64,000 bases of DNA from MRBY01 sp943371005 (GTDB lineage: Bacteria; Cyanobacteriota; Cyanobacteriia; Cyanobacteriales; MRBY01), in assembly GCA_943371005.1 (NCBI GenBank), contig CALRTB020000004.1:62001-126000 (forward strand). The letters run 5' to 3'. The position numbers and the translations under genes are program-made. This document shows, one piece after another, positions 52,354 through 60,840 of the stretch (positions within the stretch are counted from its first letter, which is position 1; every line of letters starts with the position of its first letter). The notes under the pieces were generated by a model. It saw nothing but the letters and a program-made list of their open reading frames with translations. It searched no databases and was not told the origin of the DNA.

Positions 52354-52584
52354 TTGTGGCGATCGCCTTTTTTTTAGATCAAATTGATTCGGGTTTTATT
52401 GAATATTTTCAAGTAACGAATACATTGTATCCGTAGCCCCTTAGGGGGGATTGTGGCCAAAACTTAAGAAAAATAAATCTTACTTTAAAAAAAGCAACTT
52501 TCCTGAAACCTCGCCCAGTCTAGCCTATAGTTTTGATAAAGTTAATTCTTTTTATCTTCTAAAGTCAATACTTACTATAAAAAA

Positions 52585-53313
52585 ATGACTATACCTCTAT
52601 TGACCTACGAACCAAGCTCTCAGAATCAACGGGTACAAGATTTTTTTATCGGCAGTGAAGAAAGTCCCAAGCAATTTAGCGTGGAATCGGCTTTTGCAAA
52701 AACAGATTTTGATACCTTAATTCAGGCGGCCTATCGTCAAATTTTCAATGAGCAGCAGATGCTTGAACAAAATCGCCTGAAAGTTCAAGAATCTAAGCTG
52801 AAATCTGGCTTTATCACCGTTCAGGACTTTATCCGGGCGTTGTTATTGTCTGAGTCTTTTCGGCAACGGAACTATGACGTGAACAATAATTATCGCTTTG
52901 TGCAGATGTGTGTCCAGCGGGTACTCGGTCGCGATGTTTATGGTCAAAAAGAAACTCTCTCTTGGTCAATTTTGTTGGCAACCCAAGGTTTAAATGGCTT
53001 TGTGGATGCCCTCTTAAACTCTGAGGAATATCTCGACAATTTTGGCTTAGATACCGTGCCCTATCAACGGCGACGCATCTTACCCCAACGTACAGAAGGG
53101 AATTTGCCCTTTGCCCGGATGCCCCGATACGACGCTGATTATCGTCAACAGTTAGAAGATTTGGGTTATTTCCAAGAACGGGATGAAACGCCTTGGGTGG
53201 CTCCTGCTTGGGTTAGCGTGATTGGGAGAACTGTCACCATTGCTGGTGCGGGGACATTGATTTTAGGGGCGATCGCCGTTGCTTTGGCCGCCTTTGAAAT
53301 CATCAAGCTGTAG
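52585..53313 (+). CDS. cpcL: Phycobilisome linker CpcL (membrane-anchored rod linker)
   Basis: This 242-residue PBS-linker protein has the linker domain at about residues 15-180, with FDTLIQAAYRQIFNEQQ, ESFRQRNYDVNNNYRFVQMC and SEEYLDNFGLDTVPYQRRR. The decisive feature is the C-terminal hydrophobic helix (VSVIGRTVTIAGAGTLILGA and on to FEIIKL), which ordinary CpcG rod-core linkers lack. CpcL builds a rod-only phycobilisome that attaches to the thylakoid and serves PSI and NDH-1 cyclic electron flow in Synechocystis and Anabaena. The gene is monocistronic, away from cpc genes. The start is ATG 52585. Confidence 0.92.
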   Translation: MTIPLLTYEPSSQNQRVQDFFIGSEESPKQFSVESAFAKTDFDTLIQAAYRQIFNEQQMLEQNRLKVQESKLKSGFITVQDFIRALLLSESFRQRNYDVNNNYRFVQMCVQRVLGRDVYGQKETLSWSILLATQGLNGFVDALLNSEEYLDNFGLDTVPYQRRRILPQRTEGNLPFARMPRYDADYRQQLEDLGYFQERDETPWVAPAWVSVIGRTVTIAGAGTLILGAIAVALAAFEIIKL

Positions 53314-53381
53314 GCTGATTGCTCGATTGAGCGAGAGATTTCAATCCCTTGGGGACATCTCCTAGGCGATGCACAAATTTC

Positions 53382-53414
53382 ACCCCAGGATCTCGCGCGA
53401 GTGGGTCTTGGGGT
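53382..53414. terminator. Candidate two-way hairpin between cpcL and the TolB-like gene
   Basis: Outer stem ACCCCA / TGGGGT with an inner palindrome CTCGCGCGAG. There is no T run on either side, so stopping efficiency is doubtful. It sits at the convergent ends of both genes, overlapping neither. Confidence 0.35.
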
Positions 53415-53418
53415 TTGG

Positions 53419-53934
53419 TTATTCTGCTTCAACTAAATCCGGTTGAACACCGCGATCAATCACCTCAATATCCCATTGCCCAGTGCGATCGCCTTCAAAG
53501 GCTATCCAACGGCCATCGCCGCTGACGGTGGGATTGCGCACTTGACCAATATAAGTGCGGGTCAGATTTTGGCTCTGGAATGTTTGGCGGTCGTAGAGAT
53601 AAATATTCGTTTTGCCTTCCTGCTCTGAAGTGTAGACAATGAAGCGGCCATTGCGGCTAATGTCTGGCTGGTCATAGAACACATTGGGCTGATTTAAACC
53701 GGGCAGGGGCAAGAGTTTGCGTTGGGCGAGATCATACAAAAAAATACGCCGTTGCTGGCGGCGATCGCTACTAAAGACCAGGTAACGGCCTTCATCAGAA
53801 AGACGGGGATTTTTTTCGCTATGGAGACTATTGAGATTATTGCCGAGGGGGTCGGCTGGGGGCGTCACAAAACTGGTACTCTGGCAGCCGATACACAAGA
53901 TCCCTAAAAAGGCGATCGCCCAAGCACGCTTCAT
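53419..53934 (-). CDS. TolB-like beta-propeller lipoprotein
   Basis: This is a 171-residue protein from ATG 53934 (MKRAWAIAFLGILCIGCQS). A signal sequence with a lipobox-like CIGC at about residue 17 suggests lipid anchoring. Three TolB/WD40-like blades follow: NPRLSDEGRYLVFSSDRR, QPDISRNGRFIVYTSEQEGK and NPTVSGDGRWIAFEGDRTGQ. The job is unknown; such short propellers are probably envelope scaffold proteins. The start overlaps the stop of the pedR-like gene (ATGA), so they are co-translated. A longer frame to 53970 is an artefact inside pedR. Confidence 0.85.
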   Translation of the reverse strand: MKRAWAIAFLGILCIGCQSTSFVTPPADPLGNNLNSLHSEKNPRLSDEGRYLVFSSDRRQQRRIFLYDLAQRKLLPLPGLNQPNVFYDQPDISRNGRFIVYTSEQEGKTNIYLYDRQTFQSQNLTRTYIGQVRNPTVSGDGRWIAFEGDRTGQWDIEVIDRGVQPDLVEAE

Positions 53935-54206
53935 GAATCCGAGGATGCAGACTGATTCGGTAGAGCACAACAGTTCACATTATCAAGACACACTTTCCCC
54001 CACTGTAATGCCCAGCGCACCAGGGAAACGCGGTTATCCGTCGCCGTTTTTGTCAGAATATTGCTGATGTGGTTGTCTACAGTGCGCTTGCTAATGTCGA
54101 GGCGCGCCGCAATCTCATGGTTCGTCAGACCCGCTGCCACCAAATCGACAATTTCGATCTCCCGTTCCGATAAAGCCGCTTCACTTGCCGTCTTTTCCGT
54201 AGCCAT
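53931..54206 (-). CDS. pedR: PedR-type small LuxR-family transcription regulator
   Basis: This 91-residue regulator is almost only a LuxR HTH domain: ALSEREIEIVDLVAAGLTNH, EIAARLDISKRTVDNHISNI, and no receiver domain. The C-terminus holds three Cys (KVCLDNVNCC). In Synechocystis, PedR (Ssl0564) is a small protein of this kind that is inactivated through cysteines by reduced thioredoxin and links photosynthetic electron flow to gene expression. The match in length, domain and cysteines makes this the likely orthologue; I am assigning from memory of the family. It is coupled to a lipoprotein gene by a 4-base overlap. Confidence 0.8.
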   Translation of the reverse strand: MATEKTASEAALSEREIEIVDLVAAGLTNHEIAARLDISKRTVDNHISNILTKTATDNRVSLVRWALQWGKVCLDNVNCCALPNQSASSDS

Positions 54207-54298
54207 AGACCCTTCTTTTGTCTGTGTATTGTTATTTTCCTATTGTAGGGGAGGTTTTCACGTTGGCTAGATTGTACACAATTCCCTCCCCCAGACAA

Positions 54299-55330
54299 CT
54301 AGAGATTTAACCCCGGAAAATCGGCGATCGCCATCGTCGAACGCACAAGTTGCATTCCCGCTGCGGTAAATCGAGCAAAGGCTTGATCCGCCTGGGCCGT
54401 AAAGTCGACCACCCCAGGAATGACCACCGGAGACGTACAGTCTTCTAAAAGATAAACTTTCTTTGCCAAGGCTGGATCGTGGCGCAAAATTTCCGAGAGT
54501 AAATCGTCCACAGTCCAGGCGAGACAGTGGCTTTTGGCCTGCCCCGCAATGATCAGCGCATCAAAGGCCAACAATTTTTGCAAGAAACGGGTATTTTCCT
54601 GGGCAATGGGTTGTCCCTGGGCATCTTCTAATACCTCTGGCCGCAACGCGGAATAATTTTCCGTGAGGGGATTGTCCCCTTTGATCTCAAACTGGGTTTG
54701 GCTATGGCGCACTAAATTATGGAAAAAGAGGGCTTCTTCTACCGCTGGTACAAGGGCATGGCCAATCCCCCCCAACATGGCGTGGTAGGGCCAAATCGTC
54801 AGGGGATATTTCCCCGCTTGGCTGAGTTGGGCGGTGTAGTGGCGAGCATATTGTTGTAACTCTTCGTAGTCCCGTTTGGCACTAAAGGCGATCGCCGGAT
54901 TCACGCGCCAAAGACCCTGGTCAACTTCTGCAAAGCTAATTTGACTCGCGGGTTGGGGATGTTCACCTGCGGCATTGACCCAAAAGACCGGGTGAAAAAT
55001 TTGCACGGCCCTGTGGGTGTCCATGGTCGGGGTGATGGCGGTGATTGTCCCGAGATTTCGGTAGATAAATTCACACAGACGTCGGTTATCTTCCACGGCC
55101 CCCAGTCCCGATTGGCCGCCGACAAACAACTCGAACTCCGGGATACAAAAGGTATTCTGCACATCGACCACCAGGAGGCACACGCGGCAACAGTCAGTGG
55201 TGGCAGGCTCGATCTTATGTTCTGTGGCCCAGGTTTCGGCAGCAGCGGCTCGGTCTAGGTAGGGGACACGCCAGATCTGACCAACGGTCTGGGGATCAAA
55301 AAAAGCAGGAATGGGTAATTGGTTCGCCAT
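54299..55330 (-). CDS. Isochorismatase-family cysteine hydrolase
   Basis: This is a 343-residue protein from ATG 55330 (MANQLPIPAFFDPQ), which has GAGGT upstream. The catalytic triad candidates are Asp in CLLVVDVQNTFC, Lys in the central part and Cys in IAGQAKSHCLAWTVDDLLSE. The length is larger than typical nicotinamidases (about 200), with an added N-terminal stretch and a long insertion around residues 120-230, as in the cyanobacterial-type nicotinamidase-related proteins. The substrate is unknown. It is divergent from cynS across a 476-base region. Confidence 0.85.
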   Translation of the reverse strand: MANQLPIPAFFDPQTVGQIWRVPYLDRAAAAETWATEHKIEPATTDCCRVCLLVVDVQNTFCIPEFELFVGGQSGLGAVEDNRRLCEFIYRNLGTITAITPTMDTHRAVQIFHPVFWVNAAGEHPQPASQISFAEVDQGLWRVNPAIAFSAKRDYEELQQYARHYTAQLSQAGKYPLTIWPYHAMLGGIGHALVPAVEEALFFHNLVRHSQTQFEIKGDNPLTENYSALRPEVLEDAQGQPIAQENTRFLQKLLAFDALIIAGQAKSHCLAWTVDDLLSEILRHDPALAKKVYLLEDCTSPVVIPGVVDFTAQADQAFARFTAAGMQLVRSTMAIADFPGLNL

Positions 55331-55806
55331 AATCGATACCTCACGGGCAACAGATATTTTCGCCATACCTCTATTTTGGTGTTTGAAAAACACATTGTCA
55401 AATCGAGGTCAGCAAAGGGGAAGGCGATCGCCGAAGCTAAGCCGCATTGACCGAAACGATAATTTGCATGATGTATTTTTTAAATTGATTTGATGTGCTT
55501 TTAGCGTGAAGCGTTGATTTTTGGGACAGTTTCCCAGGTTCAACATACAATTGTTGCCATTTAAAAGCGTATCTTTGATTACATTGCGTTGATTTTTTAA
55601 CCCGTTTAATAGCAAGCAATCACTCCACCAAAAGTTTTTTTGCTAATACCTACTGGGATGTTTTTTACACAAAAACGATTTCAGTAAATTAAGGTTGAGG
55701 TCAATCTTTTTGTGATGTGGTATGGACAAATTTGCCCTGATTAATAGCTCAAATTGTCCACCAATTCTGTGCAGTTGAATCTATTTGATAACGGAGAAAA
55801 ATTTCT
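55331..55806. other. Divergent region between isochorismatase-like gene and cynS
   Basis: 476 bases, AT-rich beyond 55450, without a convincing gene. It holds the NtcA-type site at 55569-55582. A TAATAG hexamer at 55607-55612, 24 bases after the site, is close to the usual TAN3T -10 of NtcA-dependent promoters. The cynS leader would then be about 185 nt. Confidence 0.55.
55569..55582 (+). promoter_or_regulatory. NtcA-binding motif GTA-N8-TAC upstream of cynS
   Basis: The 14 bases GTATCTTTGATTAC fit the NtcA consensus exactly, with a suitable -10-like hexamer 24 bases further on. NtcA activates cyanate-use genes in other cyanobacteria. Binding is inferred. Confidence 0.6.
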
Positions 55807-56250
55807 ATGGCGATCGCCGTAATTACCGAAAAATTACTTGCTGCCAAAAAAGCAACAGGTCTTAGTTTTACTACCCTCGGCGAAAAAGTCGGCCGTGATG
55901 AAACTTGGGTGGCGGCTGTGTTTTACCGTCAAGCCAGTGCCGATGAAACGGAAGCCAAAAGCCTCGTCACCGCTGTGGGTTTACCGGAAGATTTCGCCGC
56001 AGAACTCACGGAGCCTCCCCTCAAAGGTTCCCTAGAACCCGTCATTCCCACCGATCCGTTGATCTATCGCTTCTACGAAATTATGCAAGTGTATGGGATG
56101 CCCATCAAAGCTGTCGTCCACGAAAAATTTGGCGATGGGATCATGAGTGCCATTGATTTTTCCATTGAAGTGGATAAGGTTGAAGATCCCAAAGGCGATC
56201 GCGTGAAGGTCACCATGTGCGGTAAATTTTTACCCTACAAAAAATGGTAA
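55807..56250 (+). CDS. cynS: Cyanate hydratase (cyanase)
   Basis: Converts cyanate and bicarbonate to ammonia and two CO2. The length is 147 residues. An N-terminal helical domain covers about 1-75, and the catalytic residues are Arg88, Glu91 and Ser114 (in YRFYEIMQ and GIMSAIDF), matching E. coli Arg96/Glu99/Ser122 with an offset of eight. The start is ATG 55807. No cynABD transporter genes are adjacent. A hairpin terminator follows. The perfect NtcA motif upstream indicates expression under nitrogen limitation. Confidence 0.97.
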   Translation: MAIAVITEKLLAAKKATGLSFTTLGEKVGRDETWVAAVFYRQASADETEAKSLVTAVGLPEDFAAELTEPPLKGSLEPVIPTDPLIYRFYEIMQVYGMPIKAVVHEKFGDGIMSAIDFSIEVDKVEDPKGDRVKVTMCGKFLPYKKW

Positions 56251-56307
56251 GCGATTTAAAACTCACTGGGTTTTTCTTTTTTGAATTTCAAGTTTGATGT
56301 ACATAAC

Positions 56308-56346
56308 AAAGTCCCTAGATCTTTTTTAAAGGATCCAGGGACTTTT
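56308..56346 (+). terminator. Terminator after cynS
   Basis: AAAGTCCCT / AGGGACTTT, extended by GAT-C pairs on the inside, with an A/T-rich loop. Four T follow on the plus strand. The stem is symmetric enough to act on hemJ transcripts from the other side too. Confidence 0.75.
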
Positions 56347-56481
56347 ACTAATGGGCACCTCGAAAAATAGAAATTTTCCTGCTTTTGCCAACGTATCCTC
56401 GTTGTTTCAGCCCCTGAAAATCCCCAAAAGAGCAATTAATCGAGGTTCCCTAATGACAATTCACAAAATCGAAGGATAATT

Positions 56482-57096
56482 TTAAGGATTGGACGTGGCC
56501 ACTTGGCTCTGGGCTTCCCGGAGTTTTTCTTGATCCTTACGGCGTTTTTTCGCGTAGAGTTGGATCGCAGCGGCCATAAAGACAATCAGGGCTAGAATTA
56601 AACCCCCTGTCCAATTGAGGGGCAAACTATTTTTAAACACGGCCAACATCACGATAGTCACTAACAGGAGGGTCGGCGCTTCGTTGAGGGCGCGGAACTG
56701 CTGGCCTGTCCAAGTACAGGTGCCTTCTGCCAGCTTGCGCATGATCCGCCCGCAGAAAAAGTGATAGACCAGCAACAGAACAACCAAGGCCATTTTCGCA
56801 TGGAGCCACCAGGCTTTTAAGACCCCTGGTTCGGTACTAATCACGGCGATCGCCATGGCCACGGTCACAAACATTCCCGGTTGGGTAATGATGTTGTAGA
56901 GGCGCTTTTCCATCAACTCATATTGTTTTTTGAGGATGCTCCGGGCGGGTTCGGGTTCCTTTTCGGCTTCAGCATGGTAAACAAAAAGGCGCACGAGGTA
57001 AAACAACCCCGCAAACCAGACCACCACACCGATAATATGGAACGCCTTGAACCAAAAATAGGCCTGGGGAGCAATCTCTGACCAGAACTGTGTCAT
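56482..57096 (-). CDS. hemJ: Protoporphyrinogen IX oxidase HemJ
   Basis: Membrane enzyme that oxidises protoporphyrinogen IX to protoporphyrin IX, the last common step of haem and chlorophyll synthesis; HemJ is the form found in most cyanobacteria. The length is 204 residues with four to five membrane helices. FKAFHIIGVVVWFAGLFYLV with conserved His20, KRLYNIITQPGMFVTV, WWLHAKMALVVLLLVYHFFC and the RALNEAPTLLLV segment are family hallmarks. A charged C-terminal tail (KKRRKDQEKLREAQ) is cytoplasmic. It acts just before ChlH, encoded at the start of this window. The start is ATG 57096. Confidence 0.93.
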   Translation of the reverse strand: MTQFWSEIAPQAYFWFKAFHIIGVVVWFAGLFYLVRLFVYHAEAEKEPEPARSILKKQYELMEKRLYNIITQPGMFVTVAMAIAVISTEPGVLKAWWLHAKMALVVLLLVYHFFCGRIMRKLAEGTCTWTGQQFRALNEAPTLLLVTIVMLAVFKNSLPLNWTGGLILALIVFMAAAIQLYAKKRRKDQEKLREAQSQVATSNP

Positions 57097-57184
57097 AGGA
57101 AGTTTCGATAAAAATCTTTATATCGTTTTTAGTCAGTGTAAAAGGGGCTGGGGGCGATCGCCGCAGTTTTTCCTGAAGTTGACA

Positions 57185-57895
57185 TTAAATGTTAAATTCT
57201 CCGTCACAGCCAAACCAAGCAGGGGAAAGGAGATCGCCATAGACGACGCCGTGATTTTCTGTGGCAAGGTTTGTGTCGCCATTGGAACTCACCCGCCAAA
57301 TAGGCCAGGATTCCTCCCCCATGACCCCAGTTTGGAACAGGACATCCTCAGCATATTGTTCGCTCCAGCCCAACAAAATTGCATGGCTATATTCGGTTTC
57401 GATATTGGGTTGGAGGGTAATACTCCGTTGGGTTTTTGCATCCCAGACCACCGCAAAGTCTGACATCATGCCACTGTTAAAAAAGCCTTCAAACTGCCGT
57501 GCCAGGAGCTTTTGACCATTGGCAGACCAAGACACGGGAATTAATAACGAAATTAAACCCGCTGCATCGTTTCCTTCGGCTTCCTGGAGTGGCTGGGGAG
57601 CTAAAGGCGATCGCGCCATCACCGTATTTAAAATGCCTGTTTGCAAATTTTCCACAAATAAAACACTGGTGACCTGACTTTCCTGGAGTTGCGGGCGCAG
57701 TGCTAACTGAATCCGACTGTAGGCGGCATACTGATGGCGACCGTTTTTCAACGAAGGACTGCGATAGACATCGGCACTCCTCTGGTCTCCGGCGGCCACC
57801 GTTGCTTGGGTCTCTAAAATCCACTGCCAAGGGACGGGAAAGGGACTGTGGAGCGGATCCGTAATGAGCTGGGGGTCGGCGGTGGAGATAGACAT
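57185..57895 (-). CDS. Conserved hypothetical protein
   Basis: A 236-residue soluble protein, no signal peptide or membrane segment. The sequence is beta-rich with TolB-like repeats: AVVWDAKTQRSITLQPN, SHAILLGWSEQYAEDVLFQT and ESWPIWRVSSNGDTNL. I do not recognise a function, but the pattern is one found in cyanobacterial conserved proteins, perhaps a partial propeller. It starts at ATG 57895 and stands alone, divergent from the OmpA-like gene. Confidence 0.75.
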   Translation of the reverse strand: MSISTADPQLITDPLHSPFPVPWQWILETQATVAAGDQRSADVYRSPSLKNGRHQYAAYSRIQLALRPQLQESQVTSVLFVENLQTGILNTVMARSPLAPQPLQEAEGNDAAGLISLLIPVSWSANGQKLLARQFEGFFNSGMMSDFAVVWDAKTQRSITLQPNIETEYSHAILLGWSEQYAEDVLFQTGVMGEESWPIWRVSSNGDTNLATENHGVVYGDLLSPAWFGCDGEFNI

Positions 57896-58009
57896 GATCT
57901 CAGGGGGGAAGGAGCGGTAAAAAAAGGATAAAACGGCCAGGCAATGGTTTAAACAAACCTGAGCGGCGGGGTCTCTAGGGCATTAGAATAGCGATAAATT
58001 ATTGTGCCG

Positions 58010-58834
58010 ATGGCGACGACTACTGTGAGTTCATCTTCACCCCACCCCCCAATACCGTCAACGAAATCCCGCTTTTCTGTAACAAAATGGATCATCGCAA
58101 CCCTGGGCCGCACTGCACTTTTGCTAGGTTCTGGTCTCGGGGCGATCGCCTTGGGGATCTTGGTGGGTCATTTTATGCCACGGGCCGCGCCAAAACCGCC
58201 ATTATTTTTACGGTTATGGGCGACAAATTCTGCTGGAATGACCCAACCGACCCTCAACGAAACCATTGCTGATTTATCGGCCGCAGACCGGGCCGCCATT
58301 GAACAAGAAATTGCGGGCATTCAAGCCCAACTGGATGTCCTCGAAGCGCGCACCCAACAACTAGAGGCAGAACTTGATCTGGGTCAACAACGGGCAGATT
58401 TAGGCGATCGCCTCAACAATTTGACTGAACTCCTCGCCGCTGACCCCAGCACCTTTGACCCCCAGGCGACCCCCGCAGCAACTTCGCAAAATCCGGAACC
58501 GTTAAAAATTACCCTGCCCAGCAATGCTCTATTTAGCGCCGATGGGCAACTTGCCGCCGAGGCTGCAGAAATTCTGGGGGCGATCGCCATCGATCTCCAG
58601 CAGCAGGAGCGCCAAACCATCACCATTAGCAGTTATCAAGTTGGGGCCGATGCCACCAAGGCCACAAGCCTCGCCCAACAGCAGGCCCAGGCCGTCCAAA
58701 CTTACCTTGCCGAGGCTCTCCCTGGTGATTATCGCTGGCTCGTGGTCGGCTATGGCGAACAAGCCGTCGCTGATCCCACAGAAGACGCAATAGAAACCAC
58801 CAGCCAAGCCCGCCTCGAAATTCGTACCCAATAG
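58010..58834 (+). CDS. OmpA-like domain protein with N-terminal membrane anchor
   Basis: 274 residues from ATG 58010 (a GTG two codons earlier is possible). After a Ser/Pro-rich cytoplasmic stretch, one membrane segment (about 30-55: IIATLGRTALLLGSGLGAIA) anchors it. A coiled coil at about 85-135 and a C-terminal OmpA-like domain (~170-270) follow: SNALFSADGQLAAEAAEI, a central variable part, and YRWLVVGYGEQAVADPTEDA. This domain usually binds peptidoglycan, but the classical GHTD motif is replaced by SSYQVGAD, so binding is uncertain. DUF2358 follows 15 bases later, probably co-transcribed. Confidence 0.82.
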   Translation: MATTTVSSSSPHPPIPSTKSRFSVTKWIIATLGRTALLLGSGLGAIALGILVGHFMPRAAPKPPLFLRLWATNSAGMTQPTLNETIADLSAADRAAIEQEIAGIQAQLDVLEARTQQLEAELDLGQQRADLGDRLNNLTELLAADPSTFDPQATPAATSQNPEPLKITLPSNALFSADGQLAAEAAEILGAIAIDLQQQERQTITISSYQVGADATKATSLAQQQAQAVQTYLAEALPGDYRWLVVGYGEQAVADPTEDAIETTSQARLEIRTQ

Positions 58835-58849
58835 TCACAGGTTTTGCCG

Positions 58850-59239
58850 ATGGATCTCCTCGATATCTTGCGCCAGGATTACCAAAAATTTCCCCAGGAT
58901 CAAACCTTTGCCATTTACAGCGACGATGTTTTTTTTCAAGACCCCCTAAATCGGTTTCGGGGGCGCGAACGCTATCAAAAAATGATCGGTTTTTTAGAGC
59001 GCTGGTTTCGAGATATTCACTTGGAACTCCACGACCTCCAGCAAACTCAACAAACCATCCGCAGCGATTGGACTCTATCCATGACCTGTCCTCTGCCCTG
59101 GCAACCGCGTTTACGCATTTCTGGCCATAGCCTTTTGGAGGTCAACGCCGATAACTTAATCATTTCCCACATTGATTACTGGCAAAAACCACCCCTCAAG
59201 GTATTGATGCAAGTTTTTCGGTCGCCTACTTCCCCCTAG
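58850..59239 (+). CDS. DUF2358 family protein
   Basis: 129 residues from ATG 58850 (MDLLDILRQDYQKFPQDQT). This NTF2-like family is found in cyanobacteria and plastids; the visible core is YSDDVFFQDPLNRFRGRERY, then FLERWFRDIHLELHDLQQ and ISGHSLLEVNADNLIISHID. The role is unknown. It is 15 bases behind the OmpA-like gene and convergent with nnr, 21 bases away. Confidence 0.88.
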   Translation: MDLLDILRQDYQKFPQDQTFAIYSDDVFFQDPLNRFRGRERYQKMIGFLERWFRDIHLELHDLQQTQQTIRSDWTLSMTCPLPWQPRLRISGHSLLEVNADNLIISHIDYWQKPPLKVLMQVFRSPTSP

Positions 59240-59260
59240 GTCATTTTCAGAGGTTTACGC

Positions 59261-60796
59261 TCAGGCAGATTTTGTTGGCCATTGCTGTAAAACTTTAATG
59301 AGAAATTCCGCCAAAGTGACCCCATCGACCCCGGCAACGGTTTTGGCCTGGGCTGCAAGAATTCCGGCTTGGGCGTGCCACCAAGCGGCGATCGCCGCAA
59401 TTTCTAAAGGGGCCTCTGGATGTTGGGCCAAAAGACCACCGATTAAACCCAGGAGAACATCACCACTGCCGCCCCGGGCTAGGGCTGGAGTACTTTCTGT
59501 AACGCAATGGGTCACACCATCGGGCCGCGCAATCACAGTTTTTGCCCCCTTCAAAAGGGCGATCGCCCCGGTCAGTTGGGCAGCCATTTGAGTCATCTGA
59601 AATCGGTCGGCGGTGATGGGAATTTGATCCGCAAACAGACGTTTAAATTCACCGAGGTGAGGAGTCAAAATCGTGGGGAAATGGCGATTTTGGAGCACTT
59701 CTAGATCTTCTTCGGCCAGCCAATTAAGGGCGTCGGCATCCAGCACTAAAGGCACTTCCCGCGGCATGAGATCGGGCATTAAATTGGTCGCCCCCGCCAG
59801 GGTCAAACCACAGCCACAGGCCACCGCTTGATATCGGGAAAAATCGAGGCTCGGCAGTTGGGCGATCGCCCCCGTTTCGTCTTCTGGGCAACCAATGACC
59901 AAAGCTTCCGGCAGTTGGGCCACCACTAACAATTTCAAGGATTCTGGCACCGCAATGGTGAGCATGCCAATACCCGTCGCCCGCGCCCCCAAGGCTGCCA
60001 GTAGCACACTCCCCAGGTACGTTTGGGAGCCACCGATGAGTAATAAATGGCCTTGTCTGTATTTGTGGGTCAAAGGCGATCGCCCCAGGGGTAATAGACG
60101 TTGTAATAGACCCTGGGGAATGCCTTGAATCGTATTTTTAGCCGATAAAGTTTCGGCAATTAAATGGGAAGGAATCCCAAAATCAAGACGCTTAACTTTG
60201 CTCAGATAAGGTGTAGCGGCATCCTGCCCATAGGCCCGCTTCCAAAGACCTAAACAGAGACTTTCCGTCGCTTGAATCGCTGTACCCAACACTGCCCCGG
60301 TATCGGTATGGAGCCCCGCAGGCAAATCAATACTGACAATTGGGCGGCCCGATTCATTCAGTTCATCAATTAATAACCCTAAATCCCCCGTGATCGGTCG
60401 CGTTAGACCAAAGCCAAACAACCCATCAATGATTAAATGACTTTCTAAAAATAAATCAAGATCTTTTGTGTGGGAAATCCCTAAGAATTGTGCATAATCC
60501 CAATGGCTTTGGGTCAAGGATTTTAGCTTTTCTAGGGGGCGAAATAAGCACAGTTCATAACCAGCAAAATATAATTCCCGGGCAACAACTAGAGCATCAC
60601 CACCATTGTGACCAGGCCCCACTAAAATGCTAATTTTTCGGTAATCTTTTAGAGGGTAATGATGTTGAATATATTGGGCAATTAACCCAGCGGCCTTTTC
60701 CATCAGGGCTGGCACTGGCATTCCCTGGTTAAAAATTTCTGTTTCGAGGTGCTGCATTTGGGCGGCAGTGACAAAGATCTGGTCAAGCTCAAGCAT
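59261..60796 (-). CDS. nnr: Bifunctional NAD(P)H-hydrate epimerase / ADP-dependent dehydratase
   Basis: Repairs hydrated NAD(P)H (NADHX/NADPHX). The N-terminal NnrE part (1-215) has the family motif GPGHNGGDALVVARELYFAG and SIDLPAGLHTDTGAV, and the C-terminal NnrD kinase-like part (235-510) has HKYRQGHLLLIGGSQTYLGS, LTPHLGEFKRLF and ARGGSGDVLLGLIGGLLAQ. The length of 511 residues is usual for the fusion. The start is ATG 60796, and mutL lies 44 bases upstream on the same strand. Confidence 0.95.
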   Translation of the reverse strand: MLELDQIFVTAAQMQHLETEIFNQGMPVPALMEKAAGLIAQYIQHHYPLKDYRKISILVGPGHNGGDALVVARELYFAGYELCLFRPLEKLKSLTQSHWDYAQFLGISHTKDLDLFLESHLIIDGLFGFGLTRPITGDLGLLIDELNESGRPIVSIDLPAGLHTDTGAVLGTAIQATESLCLGLWKRAYGQDAATPYLSKVKRLDFGIPSHLIAETLSAKNTIQGIPQGLLQRLLPLGRSPLTHKYRQGHLLLIGGSQTYLGSVLLAALGARATGIGMLTIAVPESLKLLVVAQLPEALVIGCPEDETGAIAQLPSLDFSRYQAVACGCGLTLAGATNLMPDLMPREVPLVLDADALNWLAEEDLEVLQNRHFPTILTPHLGEFKRLFADQIPITADRFQMTQMAAQLTGAIALLKGAKTVIARPDGVTHCVTESTPALARGGSGDVLLGLIGGLLAQHPEAPLEIAAIAAWWHAQAGILAAQAKTVAGVDGVTLAEFLIKVLQQWPTKSA

Positions 60797-60840
60797 TGTT
60801 TTTGGGGTAAAGGTAAAAGGTCAATCAACTTTTAAAATAC

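Noticed and set aside
40558..52400. Prophage, integron or insertion sequence
   Set aside because: No transposase, integrase, phage structural gene or terminal inverted repeats are visible; the duplications are of host genes.
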